45,377 nucleotides of DNA from Bacteroides sp. UBA7335 (GCA_002471185.1 DKPL01000045.1:1-45377), one strand, 5' to 3'; positions 8,711-16,755 are shown, counted from the stretch's first letter. Notes: a model not told the origin generated them from the sequence alone. Numbers and translations: made by a program.

Positions 8711-8718
8711 TACATTTG
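8711..8718 (+). promoter_or_regulatory. -7 promoter element for the DUF1599 gene
   Basis: TACATTTG matches TAnnTTTG. It lies 18 bases before ATG 8737 and just after the preceding terminator. Its position shows that the in-frame TTG at 8707 is not the start. Confidence 0.6.
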
Positions 8719-8736
8719 CACACTATTTGTAAAGAG

Positions 8737-9279
8737 ATGAAAGATACCAAGCAACAATTTGAATATGTCATAGCACAATGCCGTGATTTATTTGCCAAGA
8801 AACTTCATGATTACGGAACGGCATGGCGTATATTGCGTCCTATATCAGTTACCGATCAGATTTTTATTAAAGCCAAGCGCATCCGTAGTATCGAAACCAA
8901 AGGCATGTCAATGGTCGACGAAGGAATACGCTCGGAGTTTATCGGTATAATAAACTACGGAATTATTGGTCTTATCCAGTTAGAGCTTGGTTATGCCGAA
9001 ACAGCAGACATCACCAATGAACAAGCTTTGGACTTGTATGATAAATATGCCAAAGAAGCTTTAGAGTTGATGTTGGCTAAAAATCATGATTACGATGAAG
9101 CATGGCGCAATATGCGTATCACTTCATACACTGATTTGATTTTGACAAAGATTCATCGTACCAAACAAATGGAAAGTTTAGAAGAGGGTACATTAGTATC
9201 CGAAGGAATTGATGCCAACTACATGGATATGATCAATTATGCCGTGTTTGGTTTGATTAAATTAGAGTTTGAGAGATAA
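8737..9279 (+). CDS. DUF1599 domain protein with two tandem copies of the domain
   Basis: Function unknown. The Pfam name associates DUF1599 with nucleotide modification, but nothing here tests that. Starting at ATG 8737 (residue 11 of the longer frame) there are 180 residues made of two similar halves. The first carries KKLHDYGTAWRILRPIS with IKAKRIRSIE and a later FIGIINYGIIGLIQLEL. The second carries KNHDYDEAWRNMRITS with TKIHRTKQME and MDMINYAVFGLIKLEF. The repeated HDYxxAW, K.hR and MINY/IINY residues may form a metal or nucleotide site in a helical fold. The stop is overlapped by the next gene. The cluster DUF1599, BT_3928-type protein, tpiA, SPOR protein, folE is a recurring Bacteroides order as far as I recall. 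Confidence 0.88.
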   Translation: MKDTKQQFEYVIAQCRDLFAKKLHDYGTAWRILRPISVTDQIFIKAKRIRSIETKGMSMVDEGIRSEFIGIINYGIIGLIQLELGYAETADITNEQALDLYDKYAKEALELMLAKNHDYDEAWRNMRITSYTDLILTKIHRTKQMESLEEGTLVSEGIDANYMDMINYAVFGLIKLEFER

Positions 9280-10630
9280 AAGCTTACATATCATTCAAAA
9301 TGTGGGGGCAAACGTCTCCCGATTTATAGTCGGTATTACATTTATATTCTCCGGATTTGTTAAAGCTGTAGACCCTCTTGGGTTTCAGTATAAACTACAA
9401 GATTATCTGGAGGCATTTGGTATGGGCGATCTTATGCCAACTGTTGTCCCCTTATTTATTGGTATTTTCATTGCCACTATTGAGTTTTCTATTGGTGTTT
9501 ACCTGTTTTTTGGTATTCGTCGTCATTTAGCCACTGGTCTAGCACTCCTGCTGATGGCTTTTATGACTCCGTTGACTCTCTTTCTTGCCATTACCAATCC
9601 GGTGTCCGATTGTGGCTGTTTTGGCGATGCTGTTGTGCTAACCAATTGGCAAACCTTTGGCAAGAATGTCTTTTTATTATTACTTGCTTATCTCGCTTTT
9701 CGTTGGCGAAATGCTATTATCTCGTTTGTTTCGTCGAAGACCGAATGGCTTATCTCTCTATACACAATTCTTTTTGTGATTGCTCTCTCATTTTACTGCC
9801 TCATTCATTTACCGATATTCGACTTCCGGCCCTATCGCATTGGCAGCAACATACGCGAGAAGATGACTTTGCCCGAGGGAGCCACCCCAACAATCTACGA
9901 AACATCGTTTATCTTAGAAAAAGATGGGAAGAAGAAAGAGTTCACACTAGAAAACTATCCCGACTCCACTTGGACATTTGTTGATACTCGTACCGTAGTT
10001 AAGCAAAAGGGAGCTGAGCCAGCTATTCATGATTTTGCATTGACCCTGCAAAATACAGGTGAAGACATAACCGATAGTGTGCTCAACAATAAAAATTATA
10101 CCTTCTTATTGGTGGCTCATCAGTTAGATAAAGCAGACGATAGCAACATCGATTTGATAAACGAAATATACGATTATACCATAGAACACGGTTACGACTT
10201 CTTTTGCTTAACCTCATCGGGCGATGACGAGATAGATGCATGGATGGATAAAACCGGTGCTGAATACCCCTTTGTGTGGGTAGATAATATTGCTCTAAAA
10301 ACAATGATACGTTCTAATCCGGGACTGATATTGATGCAAGACGGAGTGGTTCTCAACAAATGGAACGATGGCGACTTGCCAGATGAATACCAGTTAAAGA
10401 ACGAACGGCTAGAAAATATAGAGATTGGAACACTAAAACAAGTTCGTAAAGGACGTGTTATAGCCTATACTTGCTTGTGGTTCTTTATTCCATTGCTCAT
10501 TGTGTTATTGCTCGATTTGCTTTTTGTACGTCGTCGCGAAATTAAAGCCCGACGGTTACAACGTCGCAATTCAGCTCTGTTAGAGCGCGAAAACGAACAA
10601 AAAACTAAAAACGAAAATCTTTCAGTATAA
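9269..10630 (+). CDS. BT_3928 family membrane protein (DoxX-like N-terminus)
   Basis: Conserved Bacteroidales inner-membrane protein of unknown function, 453 residues. The N-terminal ~150 residues hold four hydrophobic segments of the DoxX/MauE type (VGITFIFSGFVKAVDPLG; CGCFGD near residue 113), and another helix lies around 165-185. A soluble periplasmic region of about 230 residues follows. It has a thioredoxin-like flavour (FLLVAHQLDK, DYTIEHGYDFFCLTSS) but no CxxC in the soluble part. A final transmembrane helix near 400-420 and a basic tail complete it. The only plausible start giving a full N-terminus is TTG 9269, overlapping the DUF1599 stop by 11 bases; GTG 9302 is the alternative. 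A role in redox or quinol chemistry is possible from the DoxX/MauE likeness but is inference. Confidence 0.82.
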   Translation: MRDKSLHIIQNVGANVSRFIVGITFIFSGFVKAVDPLGFQYKLQDYLEAFGMGDLMPTVVPLFIGIFIATIEFSIGVYLFFGIRRHLATGLALLLMAFMTPLTLFLAITNPVSDCGCFGDAVVLTNWQTFGKNVFLLLLAYLAFRWRNAIISFVSSKTEWLISLYTILFVIALSFYCLIHLPIFDFRPYRIGSNIREKMTLPEGATPTIYETSFILEKDGKKKEFTLENYPDSTWTFVDTRTVVKQKGAEPAIHDFALTLQNTGEDITDSVLNNKNYTFLLVAHQLDKADDSNIDLINEIYDYTIEHGYDFFCLTSSGDDEIDAWMDKTGAEYPFVWVDNIALKTMIRSNPGLILMQDGVVLNKWNDGDLPDEYQLKNERLENIEIGTLKQVRKGRVIAYTCLWFFIPLLIVLLLDLLFVRRREIKARRLQRRNSALLERENEQKTKNENLSV

Positions 10631-10673
10631 GAACACTTATACAATATATTAACCCTTTTAATAATTAAACAAA

Positions 10674-11432
10674 ATGAGAAAAAACATTGTTGCAGGAAAC
10701 TGGAAAATGAACAAAACCCTTCAAGAAGGTATTGCTCTTGCTAAAGATTTGAACGAAGCATTGGTTGCTGACAAACCAAACTGTGAGGTAGTTATTTGCA
10801 CTCCTTTCATTCACTTGGCTTCGGTAACTCCTATTGTTGATGCAACTGTTATCGGTGTTGGTGCTGAAAACTGTGCTGACAAAGCTTCTGGTGCTTATAC
10901 CGGCGAGGTATCTGCTGCTATGGTAGCTTCTACAGGTGCTCAATACGTTATCCTTGGGCACTCAGAACGTCGTGAGTACTACGGTGAAACTGTTGAAACA
11001 TTGAAAGCTAAAGTAAAATTGGCTTTAGAAAACAACTTGAAACCTATCTTCTGTATTGGCGAGGTGCTTGCTGAGCGCGAAGCTAACAAGCAAAACGAAG
11101 TAGTTGCTGCTCAAATGGCATCTGTATTCGATTTGTCTGCTGAAGACTTCGGTAAAATCATTTTAGCTTACGAACCAGTTTGGGCTATCGGTACAGGTAA
11201 AACTGCTACTGCTGAGCAAGCTCAAGAAATCCATGCTTACATCCGCTCATTGGTTGCTGACAAGTATGGCAAAGAAGTTGCTGACAATACCTCTATCCTT
11301 TATGGTGGTAGCTGCAAGCCTTCAAATGCAAAAGAACTATTCGCCAACCCAGATGTTGACGGTGGTTTGATTGGTGGTGCTGCGTTGTCTGTTGCAGACT
11401 TCAAAGGCATTATCGACGCTTTCAAAGCATAA
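10674..11432 (+). CDS. tpiA: Triosephosphate isomerase
   Basis: Interconverts dihydroxyacetone phosphate and glyceraldehyde 3-phosphate in glycolysis. There are 252 residues. All catalytic residues are visible: Lys11 in NWKMNKT, His96 in LGHSERR (95-100) and Glu167 in AYEPVWAIGTGK (165-176), plus the phosphate loop YGGSCKPSNA. The coding sequence uses a markedly narrow codon set (many GCT, GAA, GTT), as expected for a highly expressed gene. It begins 43 bases after the BT_3928-type gene and is followed by a strong terminator. Confidence 0.98.
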   Translation: MRKNIVAGNWKMNKTLQEGIALAKDLNEALVADKPNCEVVICTPFIHLASVTPIVDATVIGVGAENCADKASGAYTGEVSAAMVASTGAQYVILGHSERREYYGETVETLKAKVKLALENNLKPIFCIGEVLAEREANKQNEVVAAQMASVFDLSAEDFGKIILAYEPVWAIGTGKTATAEQAQEIHAYIRSLVADKYGKEVADNTSILYGGSCKPSNAKELFANPDVDGGLIGGAALSVADFKGIIDAFKA

Positions 11433-11447
11433 CATTCAAATAGATAT

Positions 11448-11489
11448 GTTGCAGAGGAGTATTGCTTGCACTCTCCTCTGTAACTTTTT
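11448..11489 (+). terminator. Intrinsic terminator after tpiA
   Basis: GTTGCAGAGGAG (11448-11459) pairs with CTCCTCTGTAAC (11473-11484), 12 bp including one G-U pair, followed by TTTTT. The hairpin is only 16 bases before the next start codon, so the SPOR gene either has its own start site or is fed by read-through. Confidence 0.87.
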
Positions 11490-11504
11490 ACTTTATATTC
11501 AGAT

Positions 11505-11960
11505 ATGAGAAAATTAAGCTTATTTTTGACCTTTATTGCCCTATCTGGCACATTGATGGCTCAAAACATTGTGAAGAGTTTAGAGACCAATGTTCCGGGA
11601 CAAGGTAAAGTTACCATTCATCAAGACCCAGCTATCGAAGCTTTGATTGGCAGTCATCACACCTCTGGCGAAGGCACATCGGATACAAGTATCCTGAAAG
11701 GCACCGGTTATCGCATACAAGTTTATGCCGGGACCAACTCGCGTGCTGCCCGTACCGAGGCCACCGATAAAGGCAATCACGTAAAAAGCCTTTTTCCCGA
11801 TATGAGAATTTACACCTTTTTCTCTTCTCCTCGCTGGTTGTGTCGGATAGGCGATTTTCGCAGCATTGAAGAAGCTGATGCCATGATGCGCAAGCTAAAA
11901 GCAACCGGTAGTTTCAAAGAGGTTACCATTGTGAAAGATCAGATCAATATTCATTTATAA
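11505..11960 (+). CDS. SPOR domain-containing exported protein
   Basis: There are 151 residues with a signal peptide (RKLSLFLTFIALSGTLMAQ, cleavage after about residue 20) and a C-terminal SPOR-type domain at about 65-148 (GTGYRIQVYAGTNSRAAR ... FFSSPRWLCRIGDFRSIEEA ... VTIVKDQI). SPOR domains bind denuded glycan strands of peptidoglycan, often at the division site. The protein probably acts in the periplasm, but no catalytic part is present. It lies 14 bases before folE. Confidence 0.88.
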   Translation: MRKLSLFLTFIALSGTLMAQNIVKSLETNVPGQGKVTIHQDPAIEALIGSHHTSGEGTSDTSILKGTGYRIQVYAGTNSRAARTEATDKGNHVKSLFPDMRIYTFFSSPRWLCRIGDFRSIEEADAMMRKLKATGSFKEVTIVKDQINIHL

Positions 11961-11974
11961 TTTAATGTTTCTGT

Positions 11975-12556
11975 ATGTTAGAGAAGGAAATTATCGTTTC
12001 TCCGGCTTTAGATGAGCTGAAAGACCACTATAAGAAAATTATCACTTTGTTGGGTGAAGATGCCGAAAGAGAAGGACTTATCAAAACTCCTGAGCGTGTG
12101 GCTAAGGCTATGTTGCACCTTACTAAAGGATATTCGATGAACCCTCATGAAGTACTTCAGTCGGCTAAATTCAAAGAAGAATATAGTCAGATGGTTGTGG
12201 TGAAGGATATTGATTTCTTCTCATTGTGCGAGCATCACATGTTGCCTTTCTACGGCAAAGCTCACGTGGCTTATATCCCCAACGGTTACATCACCGGTTT
12301 AAGCAAGATAGCCCGTGTGGTAGATATTTTCTCACACCGTTTGCAAGTACAAGAGCGCATGACGTTGCAAATTAAAGAGTGTATTCAAGAAACCCTCAAT
12401 CCGCTTGGGGTGATGGTGGTGATTGAAGCCAAACACATGTGTATGCAAATGCGCGGTGTAGAAAAGCAAAACTCCGTAACCACTACTTCCGACTTTACCG
12501 GTGCTTTCAATCAGATGAAAACCCGTGAAGAGTTTATGTATCTCATCAACCGCTGA
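11975..12556 (+). CDS. folE: GTP cyclohydrolase I
   Basis: Converts GTP to 7,8-dihydroneopterin triphosphate, the first step of tetrahydrofolate synthesis. There are 193 residues. Zinc ligands are Cys85 and His88 in SLCEHHMLPF and Cys156 in HMCMQMRGV. The family core KIARVVDIFSHRLQVQERMT (111-130) is intact. The gene ends three bases from the 3' end of dnaG on the other strand, with no terminator between. Confidence 0.97.
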   Translation: MLEKEIIVSPALDELKDHYKKIITLLGEDAEREGLIKTPERVAKAMLHLTKGYSMNPHEVLQSAKFKEEYSQMVVVKDIDFFSLCEHHMLPFYGKAHVAYIPNGYITGLSKIARVVDIFSHRLQVQERMTLQIKECIQETLNPLGVMVVIEAKHMCMQMRGVEKQNSVTTTSDFTGAFNQMKTREEFMYLINR

Positions 12557-12559
12557 TAC

Positions 12560-14566
12560 TTATCTTAGTACAACACGGTCGCCTAAGTGCTTAGCCATTA
12601 AACTCTTAACCTCACGTAGCTCTTCGTGACGCTTCATGAGTTCGTTGCAGCGTTCTTCGTCGTCGATGATGGCCGGATCTTGCAGCTGATACATGATGTG
12701 TTTTAACTCGGCAGTCACGATGGCATTTTTAAAGTTTGTCATTAGCATCGGAATCAGTTCCATTAAGCGCTCATCATCGGTTATAATCTTTTGAGTTTTA
12801 GAGTGAAACTTGCTTAGCTGATAACGATCGCTTGCCAGTTCGCTTGCCACCCGGCTCAGTACGGTGTCGGGGTGAGCGATAAAATAACGTTCTGCCACAA
12901 AACCATTGTCGTTTTCGTGTTGAACAGCTTCCGACAAAATGCGTCGGTGAATGGGGTTGTGAAAAGACAACTCATCAGTTTCTAAATCGTCGGCCACATA
13001 CCTGATTACACTAATAGGTACTATTTTTCCATCCTCATCTTCCTCCTCACACACGGTCTTCTCGCCATAGCGCACGACGGCTTGTATAATCAATCGCTCG
13101 TATTGATAGAACTCTTCGCCTTCCCGGTTTTCCTGTGGGATAGCCGTTTGATAGGCTACCTCATCTGGTGGAAATGGAGGAGGAGTAGCTTCGTTGGGAG
13201 TAGTTGGTGCATGATAAGCCGGTTGATTTACCACCGGTCTATTGCTCTTTTCGGCCATCAGTTCCCTACGCTTAGCCACTTCGCCCACTAGCAGCTTATC
13301 CTCTACGTGCAGCAGTTGGCCGCAATCTTTTATAAACACATCCCTCACAATAGCTTCGGGTATCACTGCAATGCTTTGCACAATGCTGCCAATGAGCTCA
13401 GCGCGCTTCAGCGGATCTTTTCCAGCCTCTTCGAGCAGTAGGTTGGTTTTGAAACGCAAAAAGTCTGTCTCGTTTTTACTGATAAACTCCTGAAAATCGG
13501 TAGAGTTATGTTTACGTGCAAATGAGTCGGGGTCTTCGCCATCGGGCAGTAAGCAAACCTTAATGTTCATTCCCTCTTCGAGCAGCATGTCGATGCCCTT
13601 GAGCGAAGCTTTGATGCCTGCCACATCGCCATCATAAAGCAGGGTGAGGTTGTTGGTAAAGCGATGAATGAGACGGATTTGTGCAGAGGTAAGTGCTGTT
13701 CCCGATGAAGATACCACATTCTCGATGCCCGATTGATGCATCGAAATCACGTCGGTATATCCCTCAACCAAGAAACAACGGTCTTGCTTCACTATGGCTT
13801 GTTTGGCAAAGTAGATGCCATAGAGCTCATTGCTCTTATGGTAGATGGTGGACTCGGGCGAGTTGACGTACTTCACCTTTACTCCTTTGGTTTCGGCATT
13901 GAGCACACGTCCACCAAAAGCCACTACCTTGCCCGAAAGCGTATGAACCGGGAAGATAACACGCCCCCAAAAACGATCGCGCAAGCGATGGTCGTCAGTC
14001 TCGTAGCACAGTCCTGTCTTGACCAGAAACTCCCGTTGAAACCCTTTCTTTAGTGCCTCTTTGCTCATGGCATCGTGGCTATCGGTGCAATAGCCCAATT
14101 GGAACTTCTCGATGATGTCATCGCGAAATCCACGCTGGCGGAAATAGGCCATACCGATGCTTCGTCCGTCTACATTATTGCGTAGAATATCTTGAAAATA
14201 ATCGCGTGCAAAAGCATTCACCACAAACATACTTTCGCGCTCGCTTTGCGCCTGCTTCTCTTCGTTGCTAAGCTCACGTTCCTTCACCTCGATGTTGTAC
14301 TTTCGAGCCAGGTACTTGAGTGCCTCGTAGTAAGAGAGCTGTTCGTGCTCCATGATGAAATGTACAGCATTTCCACCTTTCCCGCAGCTGAAGCATTTGC
14401 ACAACCCTTTGGCGGGCGACACGCTGAACGACGGAGTTTTTTCGTTGTGGAAAGGACACAAGCCTGTATAGTTGACCCCTCTTTTGCGTAAGGTCACAAA
14501 GTCTGAAACAACATCTACAATCTGTGCTGCATCAATAATTCGCTCTACTGTAGCCTGATCTATCAT
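12560..14566 (-). CDS. dnaG: DNA primase
   Basis: Synthesises RNA primers for replication. There are 668 residues. The N-terminal zinc-binding domain has Cys37, His40, Cys58 and Cys61 (LCPFHNEKTPSF ... KCFSCGKGG). The RNA polymerase core includes the TOPRIM segment with the acidic motif in FLVEGYTDVISMHQSG and LLYDGDVAG. The C-terminal ~200 residues are the variable helicase-binding part and contain a Pro-rich spacer near 445-470. A TAnnTTTG element with a suitable -33 box lies upstream. It converges with folE. Confidence 0.97.
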   Translation of the reverse strand: MIDQATVERIIDAAQIVDVVSDFVTLRKRGVNYTGLCPFHNEKTPSFSVSPAKGLCKCFSCGKGGNAVHFIMEHEQLSYYEALKYLARKYNIEVKERELSNEEKQAQSERESMFVVNAFARDYFQDILRNNVDGRSIGMAYFRQRGFRDDIIEKFQLGYCTDSHDAMSKEALKKGFQREFLVKTGLCYETDDHRLRDRFWGRVIFPVHTLSGKVVAFGGRVLNAETKGVKVKYVNSPESTIYHKSNELYGIYFAKQAIVKQDRCFLVEGYTDVISMHQSGIENVVSSSGTALTSAQIRLIHRFTNNLTLLYDGDVAGIKASLKGIDMLLEEGMNIKVCLLPDGEDPDSFARKHNSTDFQEFISKNETDFLRFKTNLLLEEAGKDPLKRAELIGSIVQSIAVIPEAIVRDVFIKDCGQLLHVEDKLLVGEVAKRRELMAEKSNRPVVNQPAYHAPTTPNEATPPPFPPDEVAYQTAIPQENREGEEFYQYERLIIQAVVRYGEKTVCEEEDEDGKIVPISVIRYVADDLETDELSFHNPIHRRILSEAVQHENDNGFVAERYFIAHPDTVLSRVASELASDRYQLSKFHSKTQKIITDDERLMELIPMLMTNFKNAIVTAELKHIMYQLQDPAIIDDEERCNELMKRHEELREVKSLMAKHLGDRVVLR

Positions 14567-14602
14567 TTATCTTGGATGATTATTTTTTCTTATATGCGAC
14601 TA

Positions 14603-14610
14603 CAAAAGTA
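14603..14610 (-). promoter_or_regulatory. Promoter of dnaG
   Basis: On the minus strand TACTTTTG (-7) is preceded by CTTG exactly 20 bases upstream (14634-14631), matching the Bacteroides -33/-7 layout. It is 36 bases before the dnaG ATG. Confidence 0.65.
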
Positions 14611-14727
14611 AAGGTTATTTCTGTTATTATCAAGTTTATGTTTTTAACTCTATTGCATCTCGATACATTATTTAAAAGATAATGTGCATTCATTTTTCAG
14701 TTTCCCCTTTTCTTATCAATTATTATG

Positions 14728-14735
14728 TATTTTTG
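14728..14735 (+). promoter_or_regulatory. -7 promoter element for the DUF6078 gene
   Basis: TATTTTTG matches TAnnTTTG, 58 bases before the ATG at 14794. No -33 element is evident. Confidence 0.45.
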
Positions 14736-14793
14736 TGTACGACTTCTTCGTCCGAAGAGTTGTTATTAAAAAACACATTAAAACAAATTATCT

Positions 14794-15228
14794 ATGAAAA
14801 AAGAATTCGACTTTGAAAACGTTCCTTACCATTTTACTCAGTGCATCAACCACTCTTGCAGACGAGCCGACAGCTGTTTGCGGCACTTGGTGTATGCTCA
14901 TGCCTCTTTGCAACAAGCCACTGTGGAGGTGATAAACCCTCGTGTGCAGCAGGCAGATGGCGACAACTGCCTTCGTTATAGCGAAGAGCGAATGCACGCC
15001 TTTGCGTTAGGCATCACCAACCTTTACAACAGCTTGCCACATGGCATTGCTCAGCAGCTGAAATCGCAATTGCTATCGGTATTTGGAAAGAGCAAGTATT
15101 ATCGTTTTCAGCGCAAAGAGCGCCATCTTACTCCTACCGATCAAAAAGTTGTAGCAAACACCTTTGAACGCTTAGGGGTGTATAGCACACCCCAGTATGA
15201 TGAACTTAGCTGGCAATACCTTTGGTAA
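14794..15228 (+). CDS. DUF6078 family protein
   Basis: Bacteroidales-specific protein of unknown function, 144 residues, without signal peptide or membrane helix. The N-terminal Cys/His cluster HFTQCINHSCRRADSCLRH (Cys17, Cys22, Cys28 and nearby His) looks like a small metal or Fe-S site. The remainder is predicted helical with a basic segment (KYYRFQRKERHLTP) that could contact nucleic acid; that is inference. It is a monocistronic gene with its own -7 box and a palindromic repeat directly downstream. Confidence 0.8.
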   Translation: MKKEFDFENVPYHFTQCINHSCRRADSCLRHLVYAHASLQQATVEVINPRVQQADGDNCLRYSEERMHAFALGITNLYNSLPHGIAQQLKSQLLSVFGKSKYYRFQRKERHLTPTDQKVVANTFERLGVYSTPQYDELSWQYLW

Positions 15229-15250
15229 TACTTCGTTCTTGACAGCTCCT

Positions 15251-15338
15251 TAATTTCATTTGGTTTCGAGCCCTTGGAACGATGCTTCTGAGGGCTTGAA
15301 ACTTTAGTTTCAAGCCTTTGAAACCAAATGAAATAGGG
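15251..15338 (+). repeat. Palindromic intergenic repeat, copy A
   Basis: Outer arms ATTTCATTTGGTTTC (15253-15267) and GAAACCAAATGAAAT (15320-15334) are perfect 15-bp inverted repeats. Inside is GGCTTGAAACT (15293-15303) facing AGTTTCAAGCC (15306-15316), a perfect 11-bp inverted repeat with a TT spacer. The right half resembles copy B at 35455-35537 (shared core TTTCAA.CCTTTGAAAC). No T-run follows, so it is not a normal terminator, though it may act in 3' end formation for the DUF6078 gene. Confidence 0.85.
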
Positions 15339-15393
15339 CTATCTACTCTCTGCTATCTGTCTGTTCCTAAAAAGGGTTGACTGATTTTATTCT

Positions 15394-15479
15394 TTAACCT
15401 ATTAATCGTTTATTCTTTATTTTACTTATACCTAAAATAGGTTAACTTATAAATTCTAATAGATCGATTAATAGTTTAA
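15394..15479. promoter_or_regulatory. Inverted-repeat cluster upstream of the esterase promoter (possible operator)
   Basis: TTAACCTATTAATCG (15394-15408) and CGATTAATAGTTTAA (15465-15479) are inverted with one mismatch over 15 bases. A third element, ATAGGTTAA (15437-15445), is an exact inverse of TTAACCTAT in the left arm. The cluster ends 28 bases before the predicted -7 box, where an activator would bind. Function is inferred only from position and symmetry. Confidence 0.4.
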
Positions 15480-15507
15480 AAAAAGTAATTGTAGCATAGA
15501 TTATATG

Positions 15508-15515
15508 TATATTTG
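15508..15515 (+). promoter_or_regulatory. -7 promoter element for the SGNH esterase
   Basis: TATATTTG matches TAnnTTTG. It lies over the upstream in-frame start at 15513, so translation must begin downstream, at ATG 15579. Confidence 0.55.
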
Positions 15516-15578
15516 CTAAGTAATTCAATCTTAAAACTCGATCAAAGTACTAACCTTTTTAAATTGTATGAAAAACAG

Positions 15579-16649
15579 ATGAAAAGCTCTATTTTATCAC
15601 TCGTTTTGCTGTGTTGCTCATTGTTTGCACAAGCCCAAATTGTTTATCACAATGCCGACCAGTTTCCACTGTATGGCAAAGCCACCGAGGCCACGGCAAC
15701 ACGCTACGAACGCTTCCCCGATTCTTTAAGAAACATTTCGCGCAAACCACTTTGGGAACTTAGTCAAAATAGTGCCGGCTTAGCCATTCGCTTTCGCACA
15801 AACTCCACTACCATTGCTGCCAAGTGGGAACTTTTGCTCGATAGAACCATGTCGCACATGACACCTGTTGGCATTAAAGGGCTCGATTTATATAGCCTCG
15901 AAAACGGTGAGTGGAAGTTTGTAAATAGCGGTCGCCCTACCGGCAAAAGTAGCCAAAACACCATCATTAGCAACATGACACCCGAGATGCGTGAGTATCT
16001 GTTGTATCTACCCCTATACGATGGAGTGACTGCCCTCGAAATAGGTATCGACTCCCTAGCCCTGATTGATCAACCCAAGGTTGAAATGCCTACACAAAAC
16101 AAACCCATTGTGTTCTACGGAACCAGTATTTTGCAAGGAGCTTGTGCTTCGCGTCCGGGCATGGCACACACCAATATCTTGTCGCGTTGGCTCAATCGCG
16201 AATGTATCAACTTGGGATTTAGTGGCAACGGACAGCTAGACTTGGAGGTGGCAGAAGTGATAGCCGGTGTAGATGCAGGCTGTTTTGTGCTCGACTTTGT
16301 GCCCAATGCATCTGTAGACCAGATGAATGAAAAAGCCTATCAGTTCTACTCTATCATCCGAAGCAAACATCCCGACACTCCCATCATCTTTATCGAAGAT
16401 CCTATCTTTGCTCATAGTTACTTCGATCAGCGTGCTGCTCGTGAGCTAAGCAACAAAAACAAAACCATCAACGAGCTGTTTCGTACATGGAAAAAGCAAG
16501 GAGAGAAGAATATTTACTTCATCTCTTCGCAAAAAATGCTTGGTGATGATAGAGAGGCTACCGTCGATGGTATTCACTTTACCGATTTGGGTATGATGCG
16601 ATATGCTGAGCTGATATATCCTGTTATTAAGAAAAATCTCAAAAAGTAA
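15579..16649 (+). CDS. Exported SGNH/GDSL hydrolase, probable carbohydrate esterase
   Basis: From ATG 15579 there are 356 residues with a signal peptide (MKSSILSLVLLCCSLFAQAQ). The frame is open from 15513, but that start overlaps the promoter. The N-terminal half (about 25-170) is a beta-sandwich of the type fused to Bacteroidetes SGNH esterases. The C-terminal half is the SGNH fold, with nucleophile Ser183 in FYGTSILQGACASRPG, the block III Gly/Asn in GFSGNG (213-218), and the Asp330/His333 pair in TVDGIHFTDLG. The location beside a pectate lyase and a SusCD pair suggests it removes acetyl or methyl esters from pectin-like glycan, but the ester is not shown by sequence. A terminator follows, so it is a separate transcription unit. 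Confidence 0.88.
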   Translation: MKSSILSLVLLCCSLFAQAQIVYHNADQFPLYGKATEATATRYERFPDSLRNISRKPLWELSQNSAGLAIRFRTNSTTIAAKWELLLDRTMSHMTPVGIKGLDLYSLENGEWKFVNSGRPTGKSSQNTIISNMTPEMREYLLYLPLYDGVTALEIGIDSLALIDQPKVEMPTQNKPIVFYGTSILQGACASRPGMAHTNILSRWLNRECINLGFSGNGQLDLEVAEVIAGVDAGCFVLDFVPNASVDQMNEKAYQFYSIIRSKHPDTPIIFIEDPIFAHSYFDQRAARELSNKNKTINELFRTWKKQGEKNIYFISSQKMLGDDREATVDGIHFTDLGMMRYAELIYPVIKKNLKK

Positions 16650-16721
16650 AACCGATTGGTATAAGCGCATTGCTTACTCGTAAAAAGCTACCTACATAAG
16701 TAGCTCAATAATATAAAATCT

Positions 16722-16755
16722 TCCTCCTGCTGAGTTTTCGGTAGGAGGACTTTTT
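16722..16755 (+). terminator. Intrinsic terminator after the SGNH esterase
   Basis: TCCTCCT (16722-16728) pairs with AGGAGGA (16743-16749), followed by CTTTTT. It separates the esterase from the pectate lyase. Confidence 0.8.

Larger units (their letters stand above)
15339..15578. other. Non-coding region between DUF6078 repeat and the esterase gene
   Basis: This AT-rich stretch completes a 350-base gene-free interval. Apart from the repeat it holds an inverted-repeat cluster (15394-15479) and a TATATTTG -7 element (15508-15515) leading to the esterase. No ORF or RNA gene was recognised. Confidence 0.6.

Noticed and set aside
8707..8736. Longer N-terminus of the DUF1599 protein from TTG 8707
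   Set aside because: The extension covers the TACATTTG promoter element and lacks domain similarity; ATG 8737 is preferred.
9610..9984. 124-residue plus-strand ORF inside the DoxX-like gene
   Set aside because: It is an alternate frame of a well-supported gene and has no start signal or recognisable domain.
15513..15578. Longer N-terminus of the SGNH esterase
   Set aside because: It begins inside the predicted -7 box and would bury the signal peptide that starts at ATG 15579.
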